Shown: positions 23,720 to 31,586 of the stretch, in pieces
Layout of the letters: each line of letters starts with the position of its first letter
Position numbering within the stretch: position 1 is the stretch's first letter
DNA from: Nocardioides sp. LHD-245
GTDB taxonomy: Bacteria > Actinomycetota > Actinomycetes > Propionibacteriales > Nocardioidaceae
DNA: 64,000 nt
Assembly (NCBI RefSeq): GCF_030929495.1
Contig: NZ_JAVFWN010000001.1
Coordinates: forward strand, 1-64,000
Direction: 5' to 3'
The notes under the pieces: generated by a model
Seen by the model: the letters and a program-made list of their open reading frames with translations, nothing else
Database searches by the model: none
Told to the model about the DNA's origin: nothing
Translations under genes and position numbers: made by a program

Positions 23720-24832
23720 TCAGCCCCCGAGCACGTCCGCGAGGTCGTAGCGCACCGGCTGCTCGAGCTGCTCATAGCCGCACGACTCCGGATCCCGGTC
23801 CTCGCGCCACCGCTTGAAGTGGGCGGTGTGCCGGAAGCGGCGGCCCTCCATGGCGTCGTACTTGACCTCGATGACGCGCTCGGGCCGCAGCGGCGTGAAC
23901 GACAGGTCCTTGCCCTGGCTCCACCGGCTCTGGGTGCCGGGCTGGCGGCCGGGGTTGGCGACGAGGAACTCCTGCCAACGCCCCCACGGGTGCTCCTCGA
24001 TCGGTACGACGAGCGGCTGGAGCTCGTGCCACAGCTCGGCCCGCCGCGCGGCGGTGAAGCTGGCGCTGACGCCGATGTGCTGCAGCTCGCCGTCCTGGTA
24101 GAGCCCCAGCAGCAGGCTCCCGATGAGCGGGTTCTCCGGCGTGCTCGTCTTGTGCTCGCGATAGCCCGCCAGCACCACGTCGGCCGTCCGCTCGTGCTTG
24201 ATCTTCAGCATGGTCCGCGCGTTCGGCGCGTACGGCGCGCTCAGCGGCTTGGCCACGACCCCGTCCAGCCCGGCCCCCTCGAACTGGTGGAACCACTCCT
24301 CGGCCACCGCCGGATCCGTGCTGGTCCGGGTCAGATGACACCGGCCGCTGTCGGCGGAAAGATGGCCGAGCGCCTCCTCCAGCGCCGCCCGCCGCTCCGC
24401 GAACGGCCGCTCGAGGTAGGACTCGTCGCCGAGGGCGAGCAGGTCGAACGCCACGAAGTCCGCCGGCGTCTGCTCCGCCAGCAGGTTGATCCGCGACGCC
24501 GCCGGGTGGATCCGCTCCTGCAGCACCTCGAACTGCAGCCGTCCCCTGCCGTCCGCGCTGTCGAGCGCCACGAAGATCTCTCCGTCGAGCACGCACCGCT
24601 CCGGCAGCTCCGCCCTCATCGCCTCGACCAGCTCGGGGAAGTAGCGCGTCAGCGGCTTGGTGTTGCGGCTCGCCAGCTCCACCTCGTCGCCGTCGCGGAA
24701 CACGATGCACCGGAACCCGTCCCACTTGGGTTCGAAGCTGAGCCCCTGCTCGTCGTATTTCGCCGGGTCGGGCACGCCCGACACGGCCTTCGCGAGCATC
24801 GGCAGGACGGGCGGCAGCACGGGGAGGTCCAC
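23720..24832 (-). CDS. ligD: ATP-dependent DNA ligase (LigD-type ligase domain)
   Basis: The 370-residue ligase has the adenylation motif Lys-Trp-Asp-Gly with catalytic K36 and the downstream motifs Asp-Gly-Glu-Ile-Phe, Phe-Asp-Leu-Leu-Ala, Asp-Gly-Val-Val-Ala-Lys and Lys-Ile-Lys. An OB-fold domain covers about 225-345. I chose the GTG at 24832: TAGTCT lies 7 nt upstream and the conserved protein begins right there. Upstream ATGs at 24865 and 24895 would add unmatched residues. It joins ends in NHEJ or base repair together with the separate polymerase. Confidence 0.88.
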   Translation of the reverse strand: MDLPVLPPVLPMLAKAVSGVPDPAKYDEQGLSFEPKWDGFRCIVFRDGDEVELASRNTKPLTRYFPELVEAMRAELPERCVLDGEIFVALDSADGRGRLQFEVLQERIHPAASRINLLAEQTPADFVAFDLLALGDESYLERPFAERRAALEEALGHLSADSGRCHLTRTSTDPAVAEEWFHQFEGAGLDGVVAKPLSAPYAPNARTMLKIKHERTADVVLAGYREHKTSTPENPLIGSLLLGLYQDGELQHIGVSASFTAARRAELWHELQPLVVPIEEHPWGRWQEFLVANPGRQPGTQSRWSQGKDLSFTPLRPERVIEVKYDAMEGRRFRHTAHFKRWREDRDPESCGYEQLEQPVRYDLADVLGG

Positions 24833-24880
24833 GATGGTGAGACTAGTCAGGGATCCGACACTCATCGGTGATGCTGTGGG

Positions 24881-24943
24881 CGTCGTACCGGACAAAACGG
24901 TTGCGAGAACGGCCTATTCGCTACCGGAATGTCCGGTACGACG
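24881..24943. repeat. 13-bp inverted repeat beside tRNA-Thr
   Basis: Arms 24881-24893 and 24931-24943 are perfect complements with 37 nt between. Inside the right part, a second hairpin (TACCGGA, ATG loop, TCCGGTA at 24922-24938) competes with the long-range pairing. On the minus strand it starts 3 nt after the tRNA CCA end, so it is probably the tRNA terminator or processing signal. Confidence 0.55.
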
Positions 24944-24946
24944 GTC

Positions 24947-25022
24947 TGGAGCCGGTGACAGGATTTGAACCCGCGACCCTCTTATTACAAGTAAGACGCT
25001 CTACCAACTGAGCTACACCGGC
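24947..25022 (-). tRNA. tRNA-Thr (anticodon TGT)
   Basis: Read on the minus strand, the 7-bp acceptor stem (GCCGGTG with CACCGGC), D arm, anticodon stem and T arm (GGTTCAAATCC) all form. The 7-nt anticodon loop CTTGTAA gives anticodon TGT (UGU). A discriminator T and an encoded CCA follow the acceptor stem. It is a lone tRNA gene between the DNA ligase and pyridoxal kinase genes. Confidence 0.95.
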
Positions 25023-25062
25023 GTGCGCCCGTGGGCGCCCGGCAATCCTAGTCAGCCCGCGC

Positions 25063-25929
25063 TCAGCGCAGTCGGGTGACCTCGAACCGCTCGTCCGGTA
25101 CGGCGATGGCGTCCTGCGCCGCGATCAGCCGCAGCTCCCGCTCGCCCGACTCCAAGGTGGCGGCCAGGACGTCGTAGACGGACGCGACGGTCCGTCCGAG
25201 TGCGACCGCGGCGGAGCCGGTGGTGTGCAGGTGGGCGGTGAAGAGGGCGGCGGTGATGTCGCCGGAGCCGTTGGCCTTCATGGGCAGGCGCGGCGTCTGC
25301 ACGATCCAGGCGCCCTCGCCGGTGACGGCGACCATCTCGATCACGTCGGCGGGGGCGCCGGCGCGCTCGACGGAGGTCACCAGGACGGTCGAGGGCCCGA
25401 GGGCACGCACTTCGTCGGCGGCACTCAGCACGTCCTCGATCCGCGACGGTCCGCCGAGGTCGTCGTGGCCGGTGATGAAGCCGAGCTCGAACTGGTTGGG
25501 CGTGAGGATGTCCGCGACCGGGACCACCTCGGAGCGGATGATCGGCGGGATCTCGGGGTTCACGAAGCAGCCGGACCTGGCGTTGCCCATGACCGGGTCG
25601 CAGGTGTACGTCGCGGCGGGGTTGGCCGCCTTGACCCGCCGCACCGCGTCCACGATCACCGCGGCGACGGCCGGGGAGCCCTGGTAGCCGGAGAGCACCG
25701 CGTCGCAGGACGGGAGCACGCCGCGCTCCTCGATGCCGGTGATCACCTCGCCGACGTCGGACGGGTCGAGCAGCGGACCGCGCCAGGCGCCGTACCCGGT
25801 GTGGTTGGAGAAGTGGACGGTGAACACCGGCCACACCTCGTGCCCGAGACGCTGCAGCGGGAAGACCGCCGCGGAGTTGCCGACATGGCCGTAGGCGACC
25901 GAGGACTGGATGGACAGGATCCGCACCAC
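25063..25929 (-). CDS. pdxY: Pyridoxal kinase
   Basis: The 288-residue ribokinase-fold enzyme phosphorylates pyridoxal with ATP in vitamin B6 salvage. Typical features are the N-terminal Ile-Gln-Ser-Ser-Val-Ala-Tyr-Gly-His-Val-Gly-Asn segment (7-18), Asp-Pro-Val-Met-Gly (111-115), Thr-Pro-Asn-Gln-Phe-Glu (143-148) and the anion hole with catalytic Asp in Gly-Ser-Gly-Asp (D224). The GTG start follows a GGGAGG. It stands alone, divergent from the GMC operon. Confidence 0.93.
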   Translation of the reverse strand: MVRILSIQSSVAYGHVGNSAAVFPLQRLGHEVWPVFTVHFSNHTGYGAWRGPLLDPSDVGEVITGIEERGVLPSCDAVLSGYQGSPAVAAVIVDAVRRVKAANPAATYTCDPVMGNARSGCFVNPEIPPIIRSEVVPVADILTPNQFELGFITGHDDLGGPSRIEDVLSAADEVRALGPSTVLVTSVERAGAPADVIEMVAVTGEGAWIVQTPRLPMKANGSGDITAALFTAHLHTTGSAAVALGRTVASVYDVLAATLESGERELRLIAAQDAIAVPDERFEVTRLR

Positions 25930-25985
25930 GCCATCCTCCCGCGCCGCCGCTCGATTGGGAAAGTGAAACCCTTTCGTGTCGAAAC

Positions 25986-25999
25986 TAGAACGCGTTACA
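25986..25999. promoter_or_regulatory. KstR-type operator before the GMC operon
   Basis: TAGAACGCGTTACA matches all fixed positions of the KstR consensus TNNAACNNGTTNNA. It lies 59 nt before the GMC start codon and overlaps a possible -10 box (TACAGT, 25996-26001), a position for repression by a KstR-like TetR regulator. Confidence 0.55.
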
Positions 26000-26057
26000 G
26001 TGGGCTGGTCGGGGGCCCGATGACCCCGGTCACACCAGCTAAGGATGGGACAACCGC

Positions 26058-27713
26058 ATGGCCAAGCGCGCGCCGTACTCCAATGAGGCCGACTACGTGG
26101 TGGTCGGCTCGGGCAGTTCCGGGTCGATCGTCGCCGGGCGGCTCGCCCAGTCCGGCGCGAGCGTGATCCTCATCGAGGCCGGTAAGTCCGACGACAAGGG
26201 CATGCACGGCTACTTCACGAAGAAGCCCGGCATGATCGGGCCGATGCACTCCGAGCCCAAGCTCGAGAAGCTCTTCGACTGGGGCTACCGCTCGGTGCCG
26301 CAGCCCGGTCTCGACGGCCGCCGGATGCCCGCCCCGCGCGGCAAGGTCGTGGGCGGCTCGAGCTCGGTCAACGGCATGGTCTACGTCCGCGGCAACCGCG
26401 CCAACTACGACTCGTGGGCGGCCGAGGGCAACGCCGGCTGGGACGCCGACAGCGTCAACGCGGCGTTCAAGCGCTATGAGGACTTCGAGGACGGCGAGAA
26501 CACCTACCGCGGCGCCGGCGGGCCGATCAAGATCACCCGCAACAAGACGCCGCAGGAGGGCACCCTCCAGTTCATCCAGGCCACCGCCGACACCCTCGGC
26601 GTGAAGGTCCTCGACGACTACAACGCCGCCGAGCAGGAGGGCATCGCCCGGATGCAGCAGAACACTGCTGACGGGCTGCGCTACTCCTCCTCGCGCGGCT
26701 ACGTCCACCACCTCGCGCCGCGCACGCTCGAGCTGCAGACCGAGGTGCACGTCGCCAAGGTCGTCGTCGAGAACGGCCGGGCCACCGGCGTCGAGGTGAT
26801 CGACCAGGGCAAGGGCGGCGGCACCCGCCGGTTCATCAGGGCAGGCAAGGAGGTCGTGCTCTCCGCCGGCTTCGCCAACACCCCGCAGCTGCTCATGCTC
26901 TCGGGCATCGGCCATGCCGACCACCTCGCCAGCGTCGGCATCGACTGCGTCGCCGACCTCCCGGTGGGCGACAACCTGCACGACCACCTGTTCCACCCGA
27001 TGTCGTTCCACGTGCCGAGCGTCCAGTTCCGCGGCAACGCCTGGACCTTCTTCAAGGGGATGGCCAAGGACGTCACCCGCGGCGGCTCGTTCCTCGACAA
27101 CTCGGTGTTCGAGTCCGTCGGCTTCGTGCGGACGTCGGCGGCGACCGACGTGCCCGACCTGCAACTGCACATGCTGCCGTGGGCCTACCCGAGCCCCAAC
27201 CAGGACGAGCCGATCCGCCACATCCCCGACGGCCGCCCCTCGCTGACGGTGTTCTCGACGCTGATCTACCCCAAGAGTCGCGGCACGCTGCGTCTCGCGT
27301 CGGCCGACCCGACGGCCGCCCCGCTGATCGACTACGGCTTCTTCACCGACCCCGCCGACGTCGAGGTGCTCGCCGAGGGCACCGAGATGATCCGCGAGAT
27401 CATGGCCTCGGCCGCCTTCGGTGGCGGGGTCAAGGAGGAGATCCACCCCGGCCCGTCGATCCCCAACGGCGCGGAGCTGCGGGTCGCGCTCAAGAACCGC
27501 TCGACGTCCGTCTACCACGGCGTCGGCACCTGCCGGATGGGCGTCGACGAGCGCGCGGTCGTCACGCCGGACCTCAAGGTGCGCGGCATCGAGGGGCTGC
27601 GCGTCGCGGACGCCTCGATCATGCCGAGCATCACCGGCGGCAACACCAACGCGCCCTGCTACATGATCGGCGAGAAGGCGGCCGAGATCATCCTGGGCGG
27701 CGTGAAGTGGTGA
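26058..27713 (+). CDS. GMC-family FAD alcohol oxidoreductase
   Basis: The 551-residue enzyme has the N-terminal FAD motif Gly-Ser-Gly-Ser-Ser-Gly (residues 18-23) and the GMC signature around Gly-Lys-Val-Val-Gly-Gly-Ser-Ser-Ser-Val-Asn-Gly-Met. The C-terminal catalytic His lies in Tyr-His-Gly-Val-Gly-Thr-Cys-Arg-Met-Gly. GMC enzymes of this length oxidise alcohols (choline, long-chain or polymer alcohols) to aldehydes. The coupled downstream aldehyde dehydrogenase (GTGA overlap) would take the product on to the acid. The upstream KstR-type box hints at lipid or steroid catabolism; substrate unknown. Confidence 0.9.
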   Translation: MAKRAPYSNEADYVVVGSGSSGSIVAGRLAQSGASVILIEAGKSDDKGMHGYFTKKPGMIGPMHSEPKLEKLFDWGYRSVPQPGLDGRRMPAPRGKVVGGSSSVNGMVYVRGNRANYDSWAAEGNAGWDADSVNAAFKRYEDFEDGENTYRGAGGPIKITRNKTPQEGTLQFIQATADTLGVKVLDDYNAAEQEGIARMQQNTADGLRYSSSRGYVHHLAPRTLELQTEVHVAKVVVENGRATGVEVIDQGKGGGTRRFIRAGKEVVLSAGFANTPQLLMLSGIGHADHLASVGIDCVADLPVGDNLHDHLFHPMSFHVPSVQFRGNAWTFFKGMAKDVTRGGSFLDNSVFESVGFVRTSAATDVPDLQLHMLPWAYPSPNQDEPIRHIPDGRPSLTVFSTLIYPKSRGTLRLASADPTAAPLIDYGFFTDPADVEVLAEGTEMIREIMASAAFGGGVKEEIHPGPSIPNGAELRVALKNRSTSVYHGVGTCRMGVDERAVVTPDLKVRGIEGLRVADASIMPSITGGNTNAPCYMIGEKAAEIILGGVKW

Positions 27714-29269
27714 CGACGACCCGTCCCGCCTCGGTCACCGACGAACTGCTGGAGCGCCTCGTCGCGCGCGTGCCGGGTCGCTCCGGCGCGACCTGGAAGC
27801 TGACCGAGGTCTACACCGGCGAGGTGCTCGTCGAGCTGCCGCAGTCGACGCCCGAGGACATCGAGGACGCCTTCGCTCAGGCGCGCGCCGCGCAGGCGCT
27901 GTGGGCGCAGTGGCCCGTCGCCAAGCGGCTCGAGGTCTTCGACCGGGCGCACACCCTCCTCGTCGACAACGCTCACCGCACCGCCGACCTGATCCAGGTG
28001 GAGAGTGGCAAGAACCGGCGGATGGCCATCGAGGAGACCTGCGACCCGCCGATGGTGATGTCGTACTACCTCAAGCGCGCCAGGAGGCTGCTCGCCCCCA
28101 AGAAGCACGGCGGCCCGGTCCCGGTCGTGTCGGGCTCCACCGAGGTGCGGGTCCCCAAGGGCGTCGTCGGCATCATCGCCCCCTGGAACTTCCCTTTCGC
28201 CACGGGCCTGTCCGACGCCATCCCCGCGCTCATCGCCGGCAACGCCGTCGTGGTCAAGCCCGACAACAAGACCGCCCTGTCGCCGCTCTACGGCATCTCG
28301 CTGCTCGAGGAGGCGGGCCTCCCGAAGGGCCTGTTCCAGGTCGTCTGCGGCGAGGGCCCCGACATCGGCCCGACGCTGATCGACAACGCCGACTACGTCA
28401 TGTTCACCGGCTCCACCGCGACCGGCCGGGTGATCGGCGAGCGCGCCGGCCGCAACCTGATCGGCTGCTGCCTCGAGCTCGGCGGCAAGAACCCGATGAT
28501 CGTGCTCGACGACGTCAACGTCGAGGAGTGGGTCGAGGGCACGACGTTCGGCGTCTTCGGCAACACCGGGCAGATCTGCATGCACATCGAGCGGATCTAC
28601 CTGCCCGAGAGCCGGTACGACGAGCTCAAGTCCGCCTTCGTCGAGCGGGCCGCGAACCTGGTGATCGGGGCGGCGTACGACTTCGGGCCGGAGATCGGCT
28701 CCCTGGTCAGCCCCGACCATCGCGACCGCGTCGCCTCCCACGTCGAGGACGCCGTCGCCAAGGGCGCCACCGTCCTCACCGGCGGCCGCGCGCGTCCCGA
28801 CATCGGCCCGGCGTTCTTCGAGCCGACCGTCCTCGAGGGCGTCACCAAGGACATGCTCGCCGGCCACACCGAGACCTTCGGGCCGGTCGTCGCGCTCTAC
28901 CCGTACCGCACCGTCGACGAGGCGATCCACCTCGCCAACGACACCGACTACGGCCTCAACGCCTCGGTGTGGAGCGGGGACCTCGCCCGCGCGGAGGCGG
29001 TGGCCGAGCGGATCGAGTCTGGCAACGTCAACATCAACGACGCGCTCGCGACGGCGTACGCCTCGAAGGGGTCGCCGTCCGGTGGCGTCAAGAAGTCCGG
29101 CGTCGGCGCCCGCCACGGCGACCAGGGCCTGCTCAAGTACACCGACGCCAAGAACGTCGCGGTGCTCAAGAAGCAGGTCATGGGACCGCGCCCGGGGCAG
29201 GGCTACGACGCCTACGTGAAGCAGATGCTGAGCTCGCTCAAGCTGATGCGGAGGCTCCGCGTCCGCTGA
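27710..29269 (+). CDS. Aldehyde dehydrogenase, succinate-semialdehyde type
   Basis: The 519-residue NAD(P)-dependent enzyme has catalytic C290 in Asn-Thr-Gly-Gln-Ile-Cys, general-base E256 in Leu-Glu-Leu-Gly-Gly-Lys, and the cofactor-binding Phe-Thr-Gly-Ser motif near 232. It is closest in pattern to actinobacterial succinate-semialdehyde dehydrogenases, but such enzymes also act on other aldehydes. The start GTG overlaps the GMC stop, so both enzymes are made together and probably act in sequence. A 16-bp hairpin covers its stop codon. Confidence 0.9.
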   Translation: MTTTRPASVTDELLERLVARVPGRSGATWKLTEVYTGEVLVELPQSTPEDIEDAFAQARAAQALWAQWPVAKRLEVFDRAHTLLVDNAHRTADLIQVESGKNRRMAIEETCDPPMVMSYYLKRARRLLAPKKHGGPVPVVSGSTEVRVPKGVVGIIAPWNFPFATGLSDAIPALIAGNAVVVKPDNKTALSPLYGISLLEEAGLPKGLFQVVCGEGPDIGPTLIDNADYVMFTGSTATGRVIGERAGRNLIGCCLELGGKNPMIVLDDVNVEEWVEGTTFGVFGNTGQICMHIERIYLPESRYDELKSAFVERAANLVIGAAYDFGPEIGSLVSPDHRDRVASHVEDAVAKGATVLTGGRARPDIGPAFFEPTVLEGVTKDMLAGHTETFGPVVALYPYRTVDEAIHLANDTDYGLNASVWSGDLARAEAVAERIESGNVNINDALATAYASKGSPSGGVKKSGVGARHGDQGLLKYTDAKNVAVLKKQVMGPRPGQGYDAYVKQMLSSLKLMRRLRVR

Positions 29270-29293
29270 GCGTGTCCGCGGACGCGGAGCCTC
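29251..29293. terminator. 16-bp perfect hairpin, bidirectional terminator
   Basis: Arms 29251-29266 and 29278-29293 are perfect complements with an 11-nt loop that contains the aldehyde dehydrogenase stop codon. It separates two convergent genes (stops at 29267-29269 and 29299-29301). Confidence 0.75.
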
Positions 29294-29298
29294 CCGGC

Positions 29299-29742
29299 TC
29301 ACGCCTCGATGGCGTCGTGCTCGACGGCGGGTGCCCCGCCCGCGATCTGGATCTTGCGGGGCTTGGCCTTCTCGGCGACCGGGATCACCAGGCGCAGGAC
29401 GCCGTTGTCGTAGCCGGCCTCGATGCGCTCGAGGTCGAGGTTGTCCCCGAGCACCAGCTGGCGGGAGAACTGGCCGTGCGTCCGCTCGGCCGCGAGACGC
29501 TGCCAGTCGCCGTTGCCGGCGACGCGCTCGGCCCGGACGGTGAGCACGTTGCGCTCGACGTCGATGTCGATGCTCTCGGCGTTGACGCCGGGCAGGTCGA
29601 ACTCGACGACGAAGCGGTCGCCCTGGCGCCAGGCGTCCATCGGCATGACGGCCGGACGGTTGGTGGTGCCCGGCCCGCCGCCCAGGAGCTGGCTGGTCAG
29701 CCGGTCGAGGTCGCGGAACGGATCGGTGGAGCGCAGCAACAT
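29299..29742 (-). CDS. Hsp20-family small heat-shock protein
   Basis: The 147-residue holdase has an alpha-crystallin domain (about 35-130) with Phe-Asp-Leu-Pro-Gly-Val, and Gly-Val-Leu-Arg-Leu-Val-Ile-Pro at the end (a variant of the usual Gly-Val-Leu-Thr-Leu). The ATG at 29742 follows an AAGGAGG. It is divergent from a MerR/HspR-type regulator gene, the usual arrangement in which HspR represses small heat-shock genes. It prevents aggregation of unfolded proteins without ATP. Confidence 0.92.
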   Translation of the reverse strand: MLLRSTDPFRDLDRLTSQLLGGGPGTTNRPAVMPMDAWRQGDRFVVEFDLPGVNAESIDIDVERNVLTVRAERVAGNGDWQRLAAERTHGQFSRQLVLGDNLDLERIEAGYDNGVLRLVIPVAEKAKPRKIQIAGGAPAVEHDAIEA

Positions 29743-29788
29743 GACATGTCCTCCTTCGGGATGTGCCGGCCGGACGGGCCGGTCATTG

Positions 29789-29821
29789 ATCTGCACCATC
29801 TGTTATAGATAATCTGTGCCA
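29789..29821. promoter_or_regulatory. Divergent promoter/operator of hsp20 and the MerR gene
   Basis: Three ATCTG direct repeats (29789, 29798, 29812) flank an AT-rich core (TTATAGATAAT). TAATCT at 29810-29815 is 6 nt before the regulator GTG at 29822, a leaderless-type -10 box. No complete HAIR palindrome (CTTGAGT-N7-ACTCAAG) is present; only a half-site-like ATCAAG at 29826 is seen. Confidence 0.45.
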
Positions 29822-30121
29822 GTGAATCAAGACCGAGAGCGGGTCCGCGGGGTCTTCGCGATCTCGGTCGCGGCCGAGATGACCTCGATGCAGATCCAGA
29901 ACCTGCGCGTGTACGAGCGCAGGGGACTGCTCGCGCCCCAGCGCAGCGATGGCGGGACGCGGCTCTACAGCCGCGCCGACATCGAGACGCTGCACCGGAT
30001 CCGCGACCTGCTCGCCGACGGCCTCAACCTCGCCGGTATCGCCCGGGTGCTGGAGCTCGAGGCGGAGGTCGCGCGGCTGCGGGCGAGGTTGGCTCGTCCG
30101 GAGGGGCCCGGCCGTCGGTGA
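29822..30121 (+). CDS. MerR-family regulator, HspR-like
   Basis: The 99-residue protein has a MerR-type winged HTH (Phe-Ala-Ile-Ser-Val-Ala-Ala-Glu-Met near 12-20, then Arg-Val-Tyr-Glu-Arg-Arg-Gly-Leu-Leu) and a short coiled-coil end, the size of HspR. The GTG at 29822 is supported by the TAATCT box 6 nt upstream; the GTG at 29816 would lie immediately after that box. Divergent placement from hsp20 suggests it controls that gene. Confidence 0.85.
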   Translation: MNQDRERVRGVFAISVAAEMTSMQIQNLRVYERRGLLAPQRSDGGTRLYSRADIETLHRIRDLLADGLNLAGIARVLELEAEVARLRARLARPEGPGRR

Positions 30122-30139
30122 CGCCTGCTGCGGTCCGCG

Positions 30140-30171
30140 CCGCCGCCACCCGCGTAAGTCGGTGGGCGGCG
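30140..30171 (+). terminator. Hairpin after the MerR gene
   Basis: CGCCGCC-ACC near 30141-30150 pairs with GGT-G-GGCGGCG near 30161-30171, with one bulged base. It is a plausible weak terminator before the leader transcript of the exporter. Confidence 0.4.
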
Positions 30172-30198
30172 CCGGCGCTGCCGGGTAGGGTGCGTCCC

Positions 30199-30264
30199 GT
30201 GGTGAGCCCCGAGGCATCCAGAGCGGGGGCTTGCGGTCACGCCGTCAGTCCCCAGGCCCCCTGA
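30199..30264 (+). CDS. Leader ORF before the Cmx-like exporter (21 residues)
   Basis: TAGGGT at 30186-30191 is 7 nt before a GTG-GTG pair, and the frame runs 21 codons to a TGA at 30262-30264. The spacing is that of a leaderless transcript, so this frame should be translated. Chloramphenicol exporters of this family in Rhodococcus and Streptomyces are known to be induced by leader-peptide attenuation, which this arrangement mirrors. The peptide contains Ala-Gly-Ala-Cys-Gly-His. Confidence 0.5.
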   Translation: MVSPEASRAGACGHAVSPQAP

Positions 30265-30275
30265 GCGTCCCTCGC

Positions 30276-30291
30276 GACCGGTCGACCGGTC
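30276..30291. promoter_or_regulatory. 16-bp perfect palindrome in the exporter leader
   Basis: GACCGGTCGACCGGTC is its own reverse complement, 12 nt after the leader ORF stop. A second stem (GCGC...CCCCG at about 30303-30314 with CGGGG...GCGC) follows. Either may form part of an attenuator; a repressor operator is the alternative. Confidence 0.45.
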
Positions 30292-30377
30292 CCGGGGGTG
30301 CGCGGGTGCCCCGCCCATCGGGGTGATGCGCGTGACGAGACGACGTCCATCCGTCCGCTCGTCCCTCGGAGTCCTCG

Positions 30378-31586
30378 ATGCCCCTCGCCCTCTATCTGCT
30401 CGCCCTGACGACCTTCGCCATGGGCACCTCGGAGTTCATGCTGGCCGGCCTGGTGCCGGAGATCGCCGACGGTCTCGGTGTCCCGGTCGGGACCGCCGGC
30501 CTGCTCACGTCTGCCTTCGCCGTCGGGATGATGGCCGGCGCGCCGCTGATGGCCGCGCTCGCCCGCCGCTGGCCCGCCCGGCGCACGCTGCTGGGCTGTG
30601 TCGCCGTCTTCGCCCTGGGGCATGTCGTCGCCGCCGTCGCCCCGGGCTTCGCGCTGCTGTTCGCCGCCCGCGTCTTGGCGGCGCTGGCGAACGCGGGCTT
30701 CCTGGCGGTCGCCATCGGCACCGCGGTCGGGCTCGTCGCGCCCGATCGCAAGGGGCGGGCGCTGGCGGTCCTGCTCGCAGGCACGACGCTCGCCACCGTC
30801 GCCGGGGTCCCGGCGGGGGCGCTCCTCGGCGCCGCGCTGGGCTGGCGCGCCACCTTCTGGGCGATCGCGCTGCTCTGCCTGCTCGCGGCTCTCGGGATCG
30901 TCCGAGGCGTCCCTGCCCGCTCCGCCCCGACCGAGGAGGACCTGGCGGCCGGGCCGTCGCTGCGGACCGAGCTCGCGCAGCTGCGCGAGCCGCGCCTGAT
31001 GGTCGCGATGCTGCTCGGCGCGCTGGTCAACGGCGGCACCTTCGCCGCCTTCACCTTCCTGGCGCCCGTGGTGACGGACGTCGCCGGTCTCGACGAGCTG
31101 TGGGTGCCGCTGGCGCTGGTGCTGTTCGGCGCCGGCTCCTTCGTCGGGGTCACCCTCGCGGGGCGGCTGTCGGACCGGCGTCCCGGCCTGGTCGCCGGGC
31201 TGGGCTCGCCCCTCCTGCTTCTCGGCTGGGTGCTGCTGGCGATGCTCGCGGCCCATCCGGTCGCCCTGCTCGTCGCGGTGTTCGTCCAGGGCGCCTTGGC
31301 GTTCGCGGTCGGCAGCACCTGGATCGCGCGGGTGCTCTACGCGGCCTCCGGTGCTCCGACGATGGCCGGCTCCTATGCCACGGCGGCCCTCAACGCCGGA
31401 GCCGCCGCCGGACCGGCCCTGGGTGCGCTGGCGATCTCCGGCTCCGGCGAGCTGGGACCGGTCTGGACGGCAGCGGGCCTGAGTGCGGTCTCCCTGGTCG
31501 TGATGACGGCGGCCCGCCCGGCGCGCGGGAGGGTCAGGCGACCTGCAGGGAGCGCTTCGACAGCCCCATCCAGAACCCGTCGATGA
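30378..31586 (+). CDS. cmx: Cmx/CmrA-type chloramphenicol efflux MFS transporter
   Basis: The 402-residue protein has 12 membrane helices. The N-terminus (Leu-Ala-Leu-Thr-Thr-Phe-Ala-Met-Gly-Thr-Ser-Glu-Phe) and the segment Leu-Thr-Ser-Ala-Phe-Ala-Val-Gly match the Cmx/Cmr chloramphenicol exporters of corynebacteria and rhodococci as I remember them. The Leu-Asn-Ala/Ile-Gly-Ala-Ala-Ala-Gly-Pro segment near the end also matches. It exports drug by proton antiport at the cytoplasmic membrane. GGAG stands 6 nt before the ATG. The last 25 or so residues (Arg/Ala/Ser/Thr-rich) lie inside the end of the convergent dioxygenase gene and look like read-through. A leader ORF suggests drug-dependent induction. 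Confidence 0.85.
   Translation: MPLALYLLALTTFAMGTSEFMLAGLVPEIADGLGVPVGTAGLLTSAFAVGMMAGAPLMAALARRWPARRTLLGCVAVFALGHVVAAVAPGFALLFAARVLAALANAGFLAVAIGTAVGLVAPDRKGRALAVLLAGTTLATVAGVPAGALLGAALGWRATFWAIALLCLLAALGIVRGVPARSAPTEEDLAAGPSLRTELAQLREPRLMVAMLLGALVNGGTFAAFTFLAPVVTDVAGLDELWVPLALVLFGAGSFVGVTLAGRLSDRRPGLVAGLGSPLLLLGWVLLAMLAAHPVALLVAVFVQGALAFAVGSTWIARVLYAASGAPTMAGSYATAALNAGAAAGPALGALAISGSGELGPVWTAAGLSAVSLVVMTAARPARGRVRRPAGSASTAPSRTRR

Noticed and set aside
23689-23760. DevR-like box before the Usp-like gene, as expected for dormancy-regulon Usp genes
   Set aside because: No GGGAC-N4-GTCCC motif is present upstream of that start.
24947-25022. Attachment site of an integrated element at tRNA-Thr
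   Set aside because: No integrase, no duplicated tRNA end and no change in composition follow the tRNA in this window.
31534-31586. Overlap of the exporter C-terminus with the dioxygenase C-terminus as a gene fusion or programmed event
   Set aside because: The genes are convergent and both family cores are complete; the exporter tail is just read-through to the next stop codon.
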